Below, in pieces: positions 29,260 through 35,805 of a stretch of DNA of 35,805 bases. The notes under the pieces were generated by a model. It searched no databases. It was not told the origin of the DNA and saw nothing but the letters and a program-made list of their open reading frames with translations. Source of the stretch: a virus. A program made the position numbers and the translations under genes. How positions within the stretch are numbered: the stretch's first letter is position 1; each line of letters begins with the position of its first letter. Location of the stretch: IMG/VR virus record IMGVR_UViG_3300022925_002660, positions 1 through 35,805 of that record; one strand, 5' to 3'.

Positions 29260-29444
29260 CATGGATACTCACATTTATATATTTTTACGAAGCAGAGCCG
29301 TATGTAATAAAGTACGGAACATACGAATCAATGAACGATTGCTTCTTTGCTAGAGAAGCATTAGGTCAAGAACAAAGTGGTCAAGGAGGATACTTTCCGC
29401 CAGGGCAACAAGCAATCTGTATACAAATGCCAACGTCTACCTAA
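29256..29444 (+). CDS. Small protein with hydrophobic N-terminus
   Basis: A 62-residue protein overlapping the previous stop by 4 bases. It begins MTWILTFIYFYEAEP (weak anchor) and continues with two cysteines (DCFFAREAL, AICIQMP) in the same spacing style as the 60-residue protein at 3948, so the two may be distant relatives. Function unknown. Confidence 0.6.
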   Translation: MTWILTFIYFYEAEPYVIKYGTYESMNDCFFAREALGQEQSGQGGYFPPGQQAICIQMPTST

Positions 29445-29449
29445 TCAAG

Positions 29450-29498
29450 CTCATTCTATGCTGTTTTAACTAAATACATTAAAGCAGTAGAGAATGAG
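29450..29498 (+). promoter_or_regulatory. Long hairpin overlapping the ribosome site of the next gene
   Basis: Bases 29450-29469 pair with 29479-29498 as 19 of 20 base pairs (two G-T, one A-G mismatch) around a 9-base loop. The 3' arm contains GAG of the GAGGG ribosome site (29496-29500) of the ATG at 29505, so folding would hide it. The loop holds CTAAATACA, close to late-promoter sequence. It may be a translational switch, RNase III site or operator. Confidence 0.65.
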
Positions 29499-29504
29499 GG
29501 AAAT

Positions 29505-29816
29505 ATGGCCAGACCAAAACCAAAGATACTAATGGAGTTCACAGACCCCAAAAGTTATCGTAGTGAACAAATACTTCATGCAGATGCTATATATGCAGTA
29601 TTTCACGACAACAAACCAATTAATTTGCGAAGCTTAAACAGCCTTGTAAACTTTCCAGGACCTAAATATAAAAAAGTAAGTTTTAGCAACAGCGGACATG
29701 CATTTAATTTGGCTACCAGACTTAATAAGTTATTCAAAACAGATAAGTTTACAGTGGTAAAATTATTGCAAGGCGAAACAATAGTAGAAGATGATGGTGA
29801 ACAAGGAATGGTATAA
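29505..29816 (+). CDS. Conserved T4-like marine phage protein, unknown function
   Basis: A 103-residue protein with MARPKPKILMEFTDPKSYRSEQIL, PINLRSLNSLVNFPGPKYKKVSFSN and NKLFKTDKFTVVKLLQGE. I recognise this protein from cyanophage and pelagiphage genomes, without function. Basic and alpha/beta; the Pro-rich KPKPKxxMEFT start resembles a DNA-tail. Ribosome site GAGGG is inside the hairpin. Overlaps the next gene by 26 bases. Confidence 0.72.
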   Translation: MARPKPKILMEFTDPKSYRSEQILHADAIYAVFHDNKPINLRSLNSLVNFPGPKYKKVSFSNSGHAFNLATRLNKLFKTDKFTVVKLLQGETIVEDDGEQGMV

Positions 29817-30141
29817 AACTATACTAGAGCATGCTCAACGTACTCGTCCACACACTACACTAAAGGATCTGTTTAAAAACTATAGAAACGACACAGGGCT
29901 CAGCTTAACCAAGTTGGGCCTTCATGTTATTTGTGGTATGGATATCGAACGTGAAGAGTTTCCACTTCCCAAGATCAAAATTACTCCACGTATAAGACTA
30001 TTGTTGGATAGATATATGCAATATCCTTATTACTTTGATGCTAAATGGCTAGTGTTGTTTAGCACAGAAGATCGTATATTCTATAAAATGTATGGCAAAA
30101 ATTGGCAAAGTTTTATAGAACATATGGAAGAAAATATGTAA
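29791..30141 (+). CDS. Small basic protein, unknown function
   Basis: A 116-residue protein overlapping the previous gene by 26 bases. It has a helical N-terminus (WYKTILEHAQRTRPHTTLKDLFKNYR), a short SLTKLGLHVIC segment that resembles a helix-turn-helix, and a Tyr/Phe-rich end. It might bind DNA, but this is weak. The ATG at 29791 or 29794 could be used. Confidence 0.6.
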   Translation: MMVNKEWYKTILEHAQRTRPHTTLKDLFKNYRNDTGLSLTKLGLHVICGMDIEREEFPLPKIKITPRIRLLLDRYMQYPYYFDAKWLVLFSTEDRIFYKMYGKNWQSFIEHMEENM

Positions 30142-30168
30142 AAAAGATAAAAAAGTTGCAGAAAAAGG

Positions 30169-30197
30169 TTGACACCTAGACGTCTTGGTGCTATATT
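30169..30197 (+). promoter_or_regulatory. Promoter with near-palindrome in the spacer
   Basis: TTGACA (30169-30174), 17-base spacer, TATATT (30192-30197). The spacer contains AGACGTCT, an 8-base perfect palindrome, extended to 14 bases (30175-30188) with one mismatch pair, a possible operator. The start of transcription near 30204 rules out a start codon before it, so the next gene starts at 30230. Confidence 0.75.
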
Positions 30198-30229
30198 ATA
30201 TGTGTAAGTTAGATAAAACGGAGACGCAA

Positions 30230-30610
30230 ATGTTAGACCAAACAGTAAAATTTGAAGATGTTGATGCTTTTGAACTTGAGATTGAACACTATAATGATCT
30301 TAAATGGCAACAAGGCTATGAAACTTCATGGAGTATGGACAACGGCATTATGAACCTTGAGGATGCGATTTTTACTAACAAGCCTCGAATTGTTTCATAC
30401 AAAGTAATTAGCCACATGGGTGATAGTCTTGCTGATGTTGAATGGCAAACATTTACTTGCATGGCAAAAGATGGTACAGTTGGTGGACTTTGGGCCGCGG
30501 CTGAGAGTTGTTTTAAGCAAGCAAAACTTGCACTAGGCGACTGGCACTACTTCATTGAAGACTTTACAGTGCTAGATGATGGAAATTTAGAATTAGTAAC
30601 TGGCTCTTAA
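30230..30610 (+). CDS. Conserved small protein, unknown function
   Basis: ATG at 30230 with CGGAG upstream is chosen because the promoter lies just before it. The 126-residue protein is acidic, with FEDVDAFELEIEHYNDL, a strand-rich middle (IVSYKVISHMGDSLADVEWQTFT) and a helix CFKQAKLALGDWHYFIEDF. No family recognised. It is a single-gene unit with its own promoter and is followed by another promoter. Confidence 0.65.
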   Translation: MLDQTVKFEDVDAFELEIEHYNDLKWQQGYETSWSMDNGIMNLEDAIFTNKPRIVSYKVISHMGDSLADVEWQTFTCMAKDGTVGGLWAAAESCFKQAKLALGDWHYFIEDFTVLDDGNLELVTGS

Positions 30611-30614
30611 AAGG

Positions 30615-30642
30615 TTGACACAGAATTTTAAGATGCTAAACT
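30615..30642 (+). promoter_or_regulatory. Promoter for the AAA+ ATPase gene
   Basis: TTGACA (30615-30620), 16-base spacer, TAAACT (30637-30642). It shares the AAAGGTTGACA context with the promoters at 30169 and 31835. The transcript would cover the AAA+ gene, with AGGAG before its ATG at 30679. Confidence 0.6.
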
Positions 30643-30678
30643 GTACATATAGTTAGAACAACCCCAGGAGTAAAAACT

Positions 30679-31776
30679 ATGTCACAAGAAACACAAACCC
30701 GCACAGTTACACTTGCAGAACTTAAAAAGTATGCAATGCATAACTTTAAAAAACAACGTCCGATGTTTGTTTGGGGACCGCCAGGTATTGGTAAGTCCGA
30801 AACATTCGAACAGATCAAACAAGACTATATTGACCGAGGTCAAACATGTCATTTGATCGACGCCCGTTTGGCACTTTGGGATCCGACTGACCTTAAAGGT
30901 TATCCTTATTTTGACCAAACTGCTAACAAAATGCGTTTTAGTGCGCCTGACGAACTCCCAGATGAGGAGATGGCTGCACAATACGATATAATTATTCTTT
31001 TCCTCGATGAGCTCAACGGTGCAAGCCCTGCAACACAAGCGGCTGCATATCAGTTGATTCTCAATCGTGCAATTGGCAAATACAAGCTACCAGACAACGT
31101 AGTAATTGCAGCCGCTGGTAACCGTGACACAGACAAAGGTGTTACGTATCGTATGCCTAAGCCGTTGGCTAACCGTTTCCTACACTACGAAGTACGTGTT
31201 GACTTCAACACTTGGTTCGATTGGGCTGTTAAAAATAATGAACACCCAGATGTAGTTGGTTACCTGAGTGTGTTTAAGAATGACCTTTACAACTTCGATG
31301 CTGGTAGCAACGAGCGGTCGTTTGGTACACCACGTAGCTGGCACTTTGTATCAGAGACAATCGCTGATGTAGAAGACTTTACCGAAGAAGAAGTAACTGA
31401 TATGGTTGCCGCAGGTATTGGTGAAGGACTTGCTCTCAAGTTCAAAGCACACCGTGAGGTAAGTGGACAGTTGCCTAATCCAACAGACATTTTGGATGGT
31501 AAAGTAAAAGACCTTAAAACAGATAACATCAGTGCAAAGTATGCTTTGACTACTGCACTATGTTACGAGCTTAAAGAAGCATTTGCCAATGATGATAATG
31601 GCAATGTAAAATTTGATAACTTTCTAGAGTTTATGACTAAGAACTTCGAAAGTGAAATGGTTGTGATGGGTGCCACAGTTGCTCTTAGCAAATATGGTAT
31701 CCGTCCAAAGTTCAATCAACTTAAAAACTACAAGCCATTCATTCAACAGTATGGCAAGTTGATTGAGCAGGCATAG
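30679..31776 (+). CDS. MoxR-like AAA+ ATPase
   Basis: A 365-residue AAA+ protein: Walker A GPPGIGKS (about 33-40), Walker B ILFLDELN (about 105-112), sensor AAAGNRDTD and arginine finger region MPKPLANRF. It lacks other domains. MoxR-type ATPases act with VWA proteins as chaperones that activate or remodel metal-containing or large complexes; the VWA partner is the next gene. Preceded by AGGAG and its own promoter, and followed by two hairpins. Confidence 0.9.
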   Translation: MSQETQTRTVTLAELKKYAMHNFKKQRPMFVWGPPGIGKSETFEQIKQDYIDRGQTCHLIDARLALWDPTDLKGYPYFDQTANKMRFSAPDELPDEEMAAQYDIIILFLDELNGASPATQAAAYQLILNRAIGKYKLPDNVVIAAAGNRDTDKGVTYRMPKPLANRFLHYEVRVDFNTWFDWAVKNNEHPDVVGYLSVFKNDLYNFDAGSNERSFGTPRSWHFVSETIADVEDFTEEEVTDMVAAGIGEGLALKFKAHREVSGQLPNPTDILDGKVKDLKTDNISAKYALTTALCYELKEAFANDDNGNVKFDNFLEFMTKNFESEMVVMGATVALSKYGIRPKFNQLKNYKPFIQQYGKLIEQA

Positions 31777-31786
31777 GCAACTATGC
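31771..31786 (+). promoter_or_regulatory. Small GNRA-type hairpin over the AAA+ stop
   Basis: GCATAG (31771-31776) and CTATGC (31781-31786) form a perfect 6-base stem closed by GCAA, directly over the stop codon TAG. It may stabilise the 3' end or shape termination with the larger hairpin 9 bases later. Confidence 0.4.
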
Positions 31787-31794
31787 TTCTGGGG

Positions 31795-31830
31795 GATAGT
31801 AGGGTCTTTAATGGCCCTACTATCATTTTA
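31795..31830 (+). terminator. Terminator after the AAA+ gene
   Basis: GATAGTAGGG (31795-31804) and CCCTACTATC (31815-31824) pair perfectly for 10 bases, extended by TC/GG, with a small loop and ATTTTA after. The T run is short, so it may be partial. It precedes the promoter of the VWA gene. Confidence 0.7.
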
Positions 31831-31834
31831 AAGG

Positions 31835-31862
31835 TTGACAACTATTCAAGATATGTTACTAT
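31835..31862 (+). promoter_or_regulatory. Promoter for the VWA protein gene
   Basis: TTGACA (31835-31840) with TACTAT at 31857-31862 (16-base spacer); other spacings give ACTATA or TATATA. Same GGTTGACA context as the other promoters. Transcription begins about 31869, before AGGAG and the ATG at 31893. Confidence 0.55.
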
Positions 31863-31892
31863 ATAAGTATAGCAAAGAACACAGGAGTGACT

Positions 31893-33140
31893 ATGACAGA
31901 CTTTGATAATGCACACGACAAGTTGGTTGCCGCACGTATTAAGATGCTTTTCAACCAACCTTTCTTTGGCAACATTGCATGTCGTTTAAAATTAGTCGAT
32001 GTAACAGACGAGGGCTGGTGCTCTACAGCGGCTACAGACGGTCGTCACTTTTTCTACAATCGAGACTTTGTTGACAGTTTAAGTGTTCAACAAACTGTGT
32101 TTCTTGTAGGACATGAAATTGGACACTGTATATACGAACACTTCCTGCGTGTAGAAGGCAGAGACAAACAATATTGGAACATGGCAGGTGACTATAAAAT
32201 CAACGGCATGTTGTTCCGTGAGAAGATCGGCGAGATGATTGATCAAGTAAAAATTTGTTTTGATGTTAAATACTGCGGCGACGAGTGGTATACTGAAAAT
32301 GTATATGATGATCTTAAATCCAATCAAGCACCTATCCAAGCTACACTTGATGTCCATTTAGACATGGAAGGTGAAGGCGAAGATGGTAAGTCTGCCGCAA
32401 GCGGTGACGGAGAAGATCAAAACGGTAACAGTAAAGGCAAAGGCAAAAAGCCTACTATCTCAAAAGAAGATGCTAAGGCTATCTCAGACGAGTTGAAGAA
32501 TGCTGTAATACAAGCGGCACAAAGTGTTGGTGCTGGCAATGTTCCGGCAGAGATTTCACGTATGGTAAGCCAGCTTACAGAACCTAAAATGGATTGGCGT
32601 AACTGGATTCGTGCAACACTTGAAAGCACACTCAGCAACGATTTTACTTTTATGCGTCCTAACCGCAAAAGTCAGTTTAATAACGTAGTACTGCCTAGTA
32701 TGCAAAAGGATGAGAAGATCGATATTTGTATTGCACTAGATGCTAGTGGATCAATTGGACAAGCTGACTGCACAGACTTCCTAAGCGAAGTACAAGGCAT
32801 TATGGAACAGTTTGGTAGCTACAGAATCCGTATTTGGAGTTTCGATACTAGTGTATATGCATACGATGAGTTCACAGATGACGATGGCCGTAGCATTGAA
32901 GAGTATCAAATTGTTGGAGGCGGTGGCACTGACTTTATGTGCAACTGGCACTTTATGGAACAAGAAGGCATTGATCCTGATCAGTTTATTATGTTTACAG
33001 ATGGCGAACCTTGGAGAGATTGGGGTATTGAAGGTTACTGTGATACACTATTCTTAATTAAAAATCGTTACAGCAAACCAGTTGCGCCATTTGGACAGTC
33101 TATCTACTATGAAGAACAAGCACAAAAGAAAGCAGCATAA
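31893..33140 (+). CDS. VWA-domain protein with HExGH metallopeptidase-like motif
   Basis: ATG at 31893 with AGGAG upstream; a GTG at 31887 adds only two residues. The 415-residue protein has HEIGHCIYEH (His74-Glu75-x-x-His78), a possible zinc site, and a C-terminal VWA domain with MIDAS ALDASGSIGQ (about 281), GGGGTDF (about 345) and FTDGEP (about 369). Between them is a low-complexity acidic/Ser/Gly linker (EGEGEDGKSAASGDGEDQ). It resembles DUF2201 proteins. Partner of the AAA+ gene. Confidence 0.88.
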   Translation: MTDFDNAHDKLVAARIKMLFNQPFFGNIACRLKLVDVTDEGWCSTAATDGRHFFYNRDFVDSLSVQQTVFLVGHEIGHCIYEHFLRVEGRDKQYWNMAGDYKINGMLFREKIGEMIDQVKICFDVKYCGDEWYTENVYDDLKSNQAPIQATLDVHLDMEGEGEDGKSAASGDGEDQNGNSKGKGKKPTISKEDAKAISDELKNAVIQAAQSVGAGNVPAEISRMVSQLTEPKMDWRNWIRATLESTLSNDFTFMRPNRKSQFNNVVLPSMQKDEKIDICIALDASGSIGQADCTDFLSEVQGIMEQFGSYRIRIWSFDTSVYAYDEFTDDDGRSIEEYQIVGGGGTDFMCNWHFMEQEGIDPDQFIMFTDGEPWRDWGIEGYCDTLFLIKNRYSKPVAPFGQSIYYEEQAQKKAA

Positions 33141-33141
33141 A

Positions 33142-33402
33142 ATGAATATTGAAACAATCACTCCCGGGAAAAGTTATACCTGCAAATTTGTTAAACGCAA
33201 TATACCATTGGATAGACATGGCAGACCCGGTGGTATGCTGAGTTTGGCAGACTTGCCCATCGAACGATACGGCGATTATACTAGCCAAGGCGAATTGAGT
33301 GCTAGAGACACCAATACACGACTGGTTGAAGTTGTAGAAAACAACACCAACAAGACGTTTGTTGTGGGTTTTGATGATGTATGGGATCTAGTTGAGGCAT
33401 AA
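33142..33402 (+). CDS. Small basic protein, unknown function
   Basis: An 86-residue protein starting ATG 33142, one base after the VWA stop. A longer frame from 33082 overlaps it. It has TPGKSYTCKFVKRNIPLDRHG, SLADLPIERYGDY and VEVVENNTNKTFVVGFDDVWDLV: a small beta-barrel-like domain, perhaps an SH3 or KOW-like fold. No function known; likely co-expressed with VWA. Confidence 0.62.
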   Translation: MNIETITPGKSYTCKFVKRNIPLDRHGRPGGMLSLADLPIERYGDYTSQGELSARDTNTRLVEVVENNTNKTFVVGFDDVWDLVEA

Positions 33403-33406
33403 GTAA

Positions 33407-33694
33407 ATGCGTATTGTTGAACAAAAGAATAGCTTGAGCGAAGAAGATCTTGAATGGATCAGAAGCACTGATACAATTAAGAAGATGCTCAAGCAAAGAA
33501 TTGTAGTGGAGTTCGATACAAATCCAGATATTGAAACTATAGATTTTAGTGGTACACGTGGCTTTTATTTGATTAAGAGTTTGGGTCATAAAATTTATCA
33601 GTTCTGGTTTGAAGAGAATGCAGACTATGAAGATTTTCGTGCTAATATTTTAGCATATAAAATGAGCAGTACTCAAATCAAAGATGATAAATAA
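33407..33694 (+). CDS. Small protein, unknown function
   Basis: A 95-residue acidic protein, 4 bases after the previous stop. Helical start (SLSEEDLEWIRSTDTIKKML), then a beta-rich middle (RIVVEFDTNPDIETIDF) and a helix YEDFRANILAYKM. No family recognised. The end contains the late-type motif of the next gene. Confidence 0.6.
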   Translation: MRIVEQKNSLSEEDLEWIRSTDTIKKMLKQRIVVEFDTNPDIETIDFSGTRGFYLIKSLGHKIYQFWFEENADYEDFRANILAYKMSSTQIKDDK

Positions 33695-33707
33695 GTACGT
33701 ATATAAT
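33686..33707 (+). promoter_or_regulatory. Promoter region with GATAAATA and TATAAT
   Basis: GATAAATA (33686-33693) is close to the T4 late consensus, and TATAAT (33702-33707) is a perfect -10 box without a clear -35 at the right distance. Either could start a transcript for the gene at 33733, whose AGGAG lies at 33722. The stacking of late and early motifs is like that at 27070. Confidence 0.45.
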
Positions 33708-33732
33708 AATTTCGTTACAATAGGAGTTTATA

Positions 33733-33984
33733 ATGAGCGAAGAACAAAACATTGAAACAACAGAAGCAACTGAAGCACCAGCGCAAGAAGAAGCGGTACA
33801 ACTGGGTGTTGCAGATCTTCAAAATGCGGCACAAGTAATTGACGCCGCAGTAAGTCGCGGTGCATTCCGTGCAAACGAAGCAGCCCAAGTTGGTGCTGTT
33901 TACAACAAACTTGAAGCGTTTATCAAAAGTGTAGCAGACGCTCAAAAAGCCCAAGAAAATGCAGAAGCGCCAGCTTCTGAGTAA
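33733..33984 (+). CDS. Small acidic Ala/Glu-rich protein
   Basis: An 83-residue protein with an acidic Ala/Glu/Thr-rich start (ETTEATEAPAQEEA), a helical middle (DLQNAAQVIDAAVSRGAF, AAQVGAVYNKLEAFIKS) and a similar acidic tail. I recall close relatives in marine T4-like phages without function. AGGAG before the ATG predicts good expression. May bind another protein through its helices. Confidence 0.7.
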   Translation: MSEEQNIETTEATEAPAQEEAVQLGVADLQNAAQVIDAAVSRGAFRANEAAQVGAVYNKLEAFIKSVADAQKAQENAEAPASE

Positions 33985-33995
33985 GGAGTAATCCA

Positions 33996-34649
33996 ATGGC
34001 AAATTTAAAACACATTGGCCAAGTAGCTAATACTGGTCAAAAGTGCATCGTAGTTTTTAGAGAAATGTACGATGAAAACGGCGGTGTCGTCGATGGTAAC
34101 CATTGTCTGGTAGTTGAAACAGAACGACTGCCAGATATGGAACACGATGATCTCGCTAGACTTGTAGAGTCTGATTCAGCGCAAGAGGCCAAAGAGTTTT
34201 ACGAAGTGTTACATCGTAACTTGTTTAGTGATGGAACAAGCATGCTTCCTAAACTGAGAAATATGGGATATCTAAGAAAATATCCTACTTCACAAATTCA
34301 TTTAACACCTAACTCACACACGTCAGTTAAGTTAAGTGAAGTCAATGAAGTTCTTAGAAAGCAAGCAAGTGGTATGAGTCCACGTGATATTCAAAACACA
34401 ATGGTAGATGATACTGACTCTGCTCCTCGCAATCACACAAGTTTAAGTCCAAGTCAAACTATTGACCAAGCAGTTCCTACAACAGAAGATGCAATGGACG
34501 ATACTGCACTAGCAAAAACAATGCTAACGCAAGCTGACACTTATGAAGCAGAAGTCACACGCCTTCGCGAAGAAGCCTATGCAATGGCACCTGACTTGAA
34601 ACCCAAGCGTGGTCGCCCTAAAAAGGCTACCGTCGATGCCAATACATAA
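33996..34649 (+). CDS. Conserved phage protein with AT-hook-like tail
   Basis: A 217-residue protein. The N-terminal about 130 residues (KHIGQVANTGQKCIVVFREM, CLVVETERLPDMEHDDLARLVES, EVLHRNLFSDGTSML) form a conserved domain of marine T4-like phages. The middle is low-complexity, and the end KPKRGRPKKATV has the AT-hook core RGRP that binds the minor groove of AT-rich DNA. A DNA-associated role is plausible; I do not know its function. Overlaps the next gene by 14 bases. Confidence 0.72.
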   Translation: MANLKHIGQVANTGQKCIVVFREMYDENGGVVDGNHCLVVETERLPDMEHDDLARLVESDSAQEAKEFYEVLHRNLFSDGTSMLPKLRNMGYLRKYPTSQIHLTPNSHTSVKLSEVNEVLRKQASGMSPRDIQNTMVDDTDSAPRNHTSLSPSQTIDQAVPTTEDAMDDTALAKTMLTQADTYEAEVTRLREEAYAMAPDLKPKRGRPKKATVDANT

Positions 34650-34944
34650 GCGTGACAGGAACTTTCAAAGAATAGTAAGTGAACTTGAAATAAAAACTGT
34701 ACCAACGGAATATGTGCAAACACTTGCGTTGGTATGTGAAAATGGCGACAGGATCTCTTTTTATGGAGAAGACTTAGATGACTACTCTGACGGAGATGTT
34801 GTCGCCACTCTTATACAACTTGTAGAAAACAACAATGATCTAGTCAGTCCAGTGATTGACGTAGAAATAGTTATTGACTATACTAAGTTAGAAAAAGATG
34901 TCAATCAGAAAACGAAAGAATTATTAAAGAATGACAACCGTTAG
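34636..34944 (+). CDS. Small protein, unknown function
   Basis: ATG 34636 is preferred over a GTG at 34609 that lies inside the AT-hook region. The 102-residue protein is acidic with a basic head (MPIHKRDRNFQRIVSEL), beta-rich centre (TLALVCENGDRISFYGEDL) and a lysine helix at the end. Overlaps ThyX start by 14 bases. No family recognised. Confidence 0.62.
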   Translation: MPIHKRDRNFQRIVSELEIKTVPTEYVQTLALVCENGDRISFYGEDLDDYSDGDVVATLIQLVENNNDLVSPVIDVEIVIDYTKLEKDVNQKTKELLKNDNR

Positions 34945-35599
34945 ACTTGTAAACTATAGTAAACCTACAGAAGAATTCGAAAAAGAAGGCATCAATGATG
35001 TCCAAGACTTGATTGCTTTTTGTGCAAGAGTAAGTAATCCTAGCGCACAAATCAACAGCGATACAAGTGCTAAACTAATAAAATACTTAATCAAACACCA
35101 GCATTGGTCACCACTTGAGATGGTCAATGCTGTACTTGAAATCAACACTACCAGAGATATTGCACATCAAGTTGTGCGACATCGTAGTTTTGCATTTCAG
35201 GAGTTCAGTCAACGTTATGCAGATCCTGCTGAGTTTGGTGATCAATTTGTTACCAGAGAAGCACGTCTACAGGATCACAAGAATAGACAAAACAGTGTGG
35301 AGATCGACAGCGAGGAAGATATCCATTATGCTTGGGCTGCCAAACAACAAGAAGTTATTGACAAAGCCAAAGAAGTTTATGACTGGGCGATTGCCGCCGG
35401 TATTGCTAAAGAACAGGCAAGGGTTGTGCTTCCCGAAGGCAATACCAAGACAAGACTTTATATGAACGGTACACTGCGCAGTTGGGTTCACTATATCGAA
35501 CTCAGAGGTGCAAATGGAACTCAGAAAGAACATATGGAGATCGCTCATGCTTGTGCTAAAGTTATTAGCGAGATCTTCCCGTTAATGAATGAACTATGA
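34931..35599 (+). CDS. thyX: FAD-dependent thymidylate synthase
   Basis: A 222-residue ThyX. The signature RHRX7S is RHRSFAFQEFSQRY (Arg83-His84-Arg85, Ser93, Arg95). HQHWSPLEM and QARVVLPEGNTKTRLYMNGTLRSWVHYIELR follow, as in the family. It makes dTMP from dUMP with folate, FAD and NADPH. Complements thymidine kinase at 20707. Overlaps its neighbours by 14 and 4 bases, so coupled. Confidence 0.96.
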   Translation: MTTVRLVNYSKPTEEFEKEGINDVQDLIAFCARVSNPSAQINSDTSAKLIKYLIKHQHWSPLEMVNAVLEINTTRDIAHQVVRHRSFAFQEFSQRYADPAEFGDQFVTREARLQDHKNRQNSVEIDSEEDIHYAWAAKQQEVIDKAKEVYDWAIAAGIAKEQARVVLPEGNTKTRLYMNGTLRSWVHYIELRGANGTQKEHMEIAHACAKVISEIFPLMNEL

Positions 35600-35772
35600 C
35601 ACACGAGCAAAAACTCGAACATATGTTATCTCTGAAACGTGAGGTTGTAATACTCAAAGACATGTTACAGCCTCACGATACCGGACACATTCACACAACA
35701 ATCAATATGTTAGAAAATCGCATCAAATGGTTGTACAGAGAAGTGTACAGTAGCGAGTCAAGAAATGATTAG
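35596..35772 (+). CDS. Small helical protein, unknown function
   Basis: A 58-residue protein starting in the ThyX stop (ATGA). It is a helical pair (EHMLSLKREVVILKDMLQPHDTG, then TTINMLENRIKWLYREVY) with two His near the turn. I recall similar small peptides after ThyX in marine phages. Coiled-coil-like; function unknown. Confidence 0.65.
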   Translation: MTHEQKLEHMLSLKREVVILKDMLQPHDTGHIHTTINMLENRIKWLYREVYSSESRND

Positions 35773-35805
35773 TACTATTTTGTTAGGATATGTTGTGTAC
35801 ATGCT
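35765..35805 (+). CDS. CDS running off the right edge (partial)
   Basis: ATG at 35765 overlaps the previous stop by 8 bases and is open to the window end. The 13 complete codons encode MISTILLGYVVYM, a hydrophobic start typical of a small membrane protein. Too short to assign. Confidence 0.45.
   Translation, partial: MISTILLGYVVYM

Noticed and set aside
30185-30229. Upstream start giving 15 extra residues to the gene at 30230
   Set aside because: It lies within the promoter, before the likely transcription start near 30204.
1-35805. CRISPR array, integrase, transposase or insertion sequence
   Set aside because: No regularly spaced repeats, no terminal inverted repeats and no DDE or tyrosine recombinase motifs were seen on either strand.

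Overview
The window looks like the accessory and replication part of a T4-like (Tevenvirinae-related) marine myovirus genome. The evidence is a T4 gp43-type family B DNA polymerase, a gp45-like sliding clamp, a DsbA-like DNA-binding protein, a T4 RNase H/FEN-type nuclease, a GH19-like endolysin, an AAA+ ATPase/VWA pair, and many tiny proteins of the kinds seen in cyanophage and pelagiphage T4 relatives. Every supported gene is on the + strand, most starts overlap the preceding stop, and the DNA is AT-rich. Host identity cannot be read directly. The Leu-like tRNA backbone is of a type common in alphaproteobacteria, so a SAR11-like or other marine alphaproteobacterial host is only a guess.

Layout. 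1-2031: small basic or Cys-rich conserved phage proteins and a possible ATP-grasp-like protein. 2060-4130: endolysin followed by a run of small membrane proteins (lysis/envelope cassette). 4120-8794: a strong sigma70-type promoter, then DsbA-like, ferredoxin-NADP reductase-like, DNA polymerase, Smr protein and sliding clamp. 8798-17193: DpdA-like transglycosylase, two sugar-type oxidoreductases, a cytidylyltransferase-like protein, a T-fold QueD-like protein, a glycosyltransferase, GTP cyclohydrolase I (FolE) and an AzgA-like purine permease. 17262-25102: two phosphoribosyltransferases, a DNA methyltransferase, thymidine kinase, a truncated UDP-glucose-dehydrogenase-like protein, QueE and many small genes. 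25121-27392: terminator, a minimal AsnRS-like synthetase, an odd type II tRNA with a GTT anticodon, a transferase-like protein, a leader RNA with terminator, tRNA-Trp and tRNA-Gly. 27400-35805: nuclease, secreted small proteins, the MoxR-like/VWA pair, ThyX and small genes.

How the genes fit together. FolE, QueE and DpdA, with a T-fold protein that may replace QueD, indicate synthesis of a 7-deazaguanine base and its exchange into phage DNA. No QueC is visible here. The purine permease beside FolE and a purine-type phosphoribosyltransferase suggest that purine is imported to feed the GTP-consuming pathway. ThyX and thymidine kinase supply dTMP. The glycosyltransferase, oxidoreductases and cytidylyltransferase may make and transfer a sugar onto DNA or the host surface.

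The most unusual locus is 25171-27065. A class II synthetase reduced to an AsnRS-like catalytic core sits 17 bases before a Leu-like tRNA with a long variable arm, an Asn anticodon, G73 and a pyrimidine at position 37. Two genes later comes a protein resembling the C-terminal part of aminoacyl-tRNA-protein transferases. Together they could form a private aminoacyl-tRNA system. This is inference and needs testing. I cannot say from the sequence alone whether it has been described.
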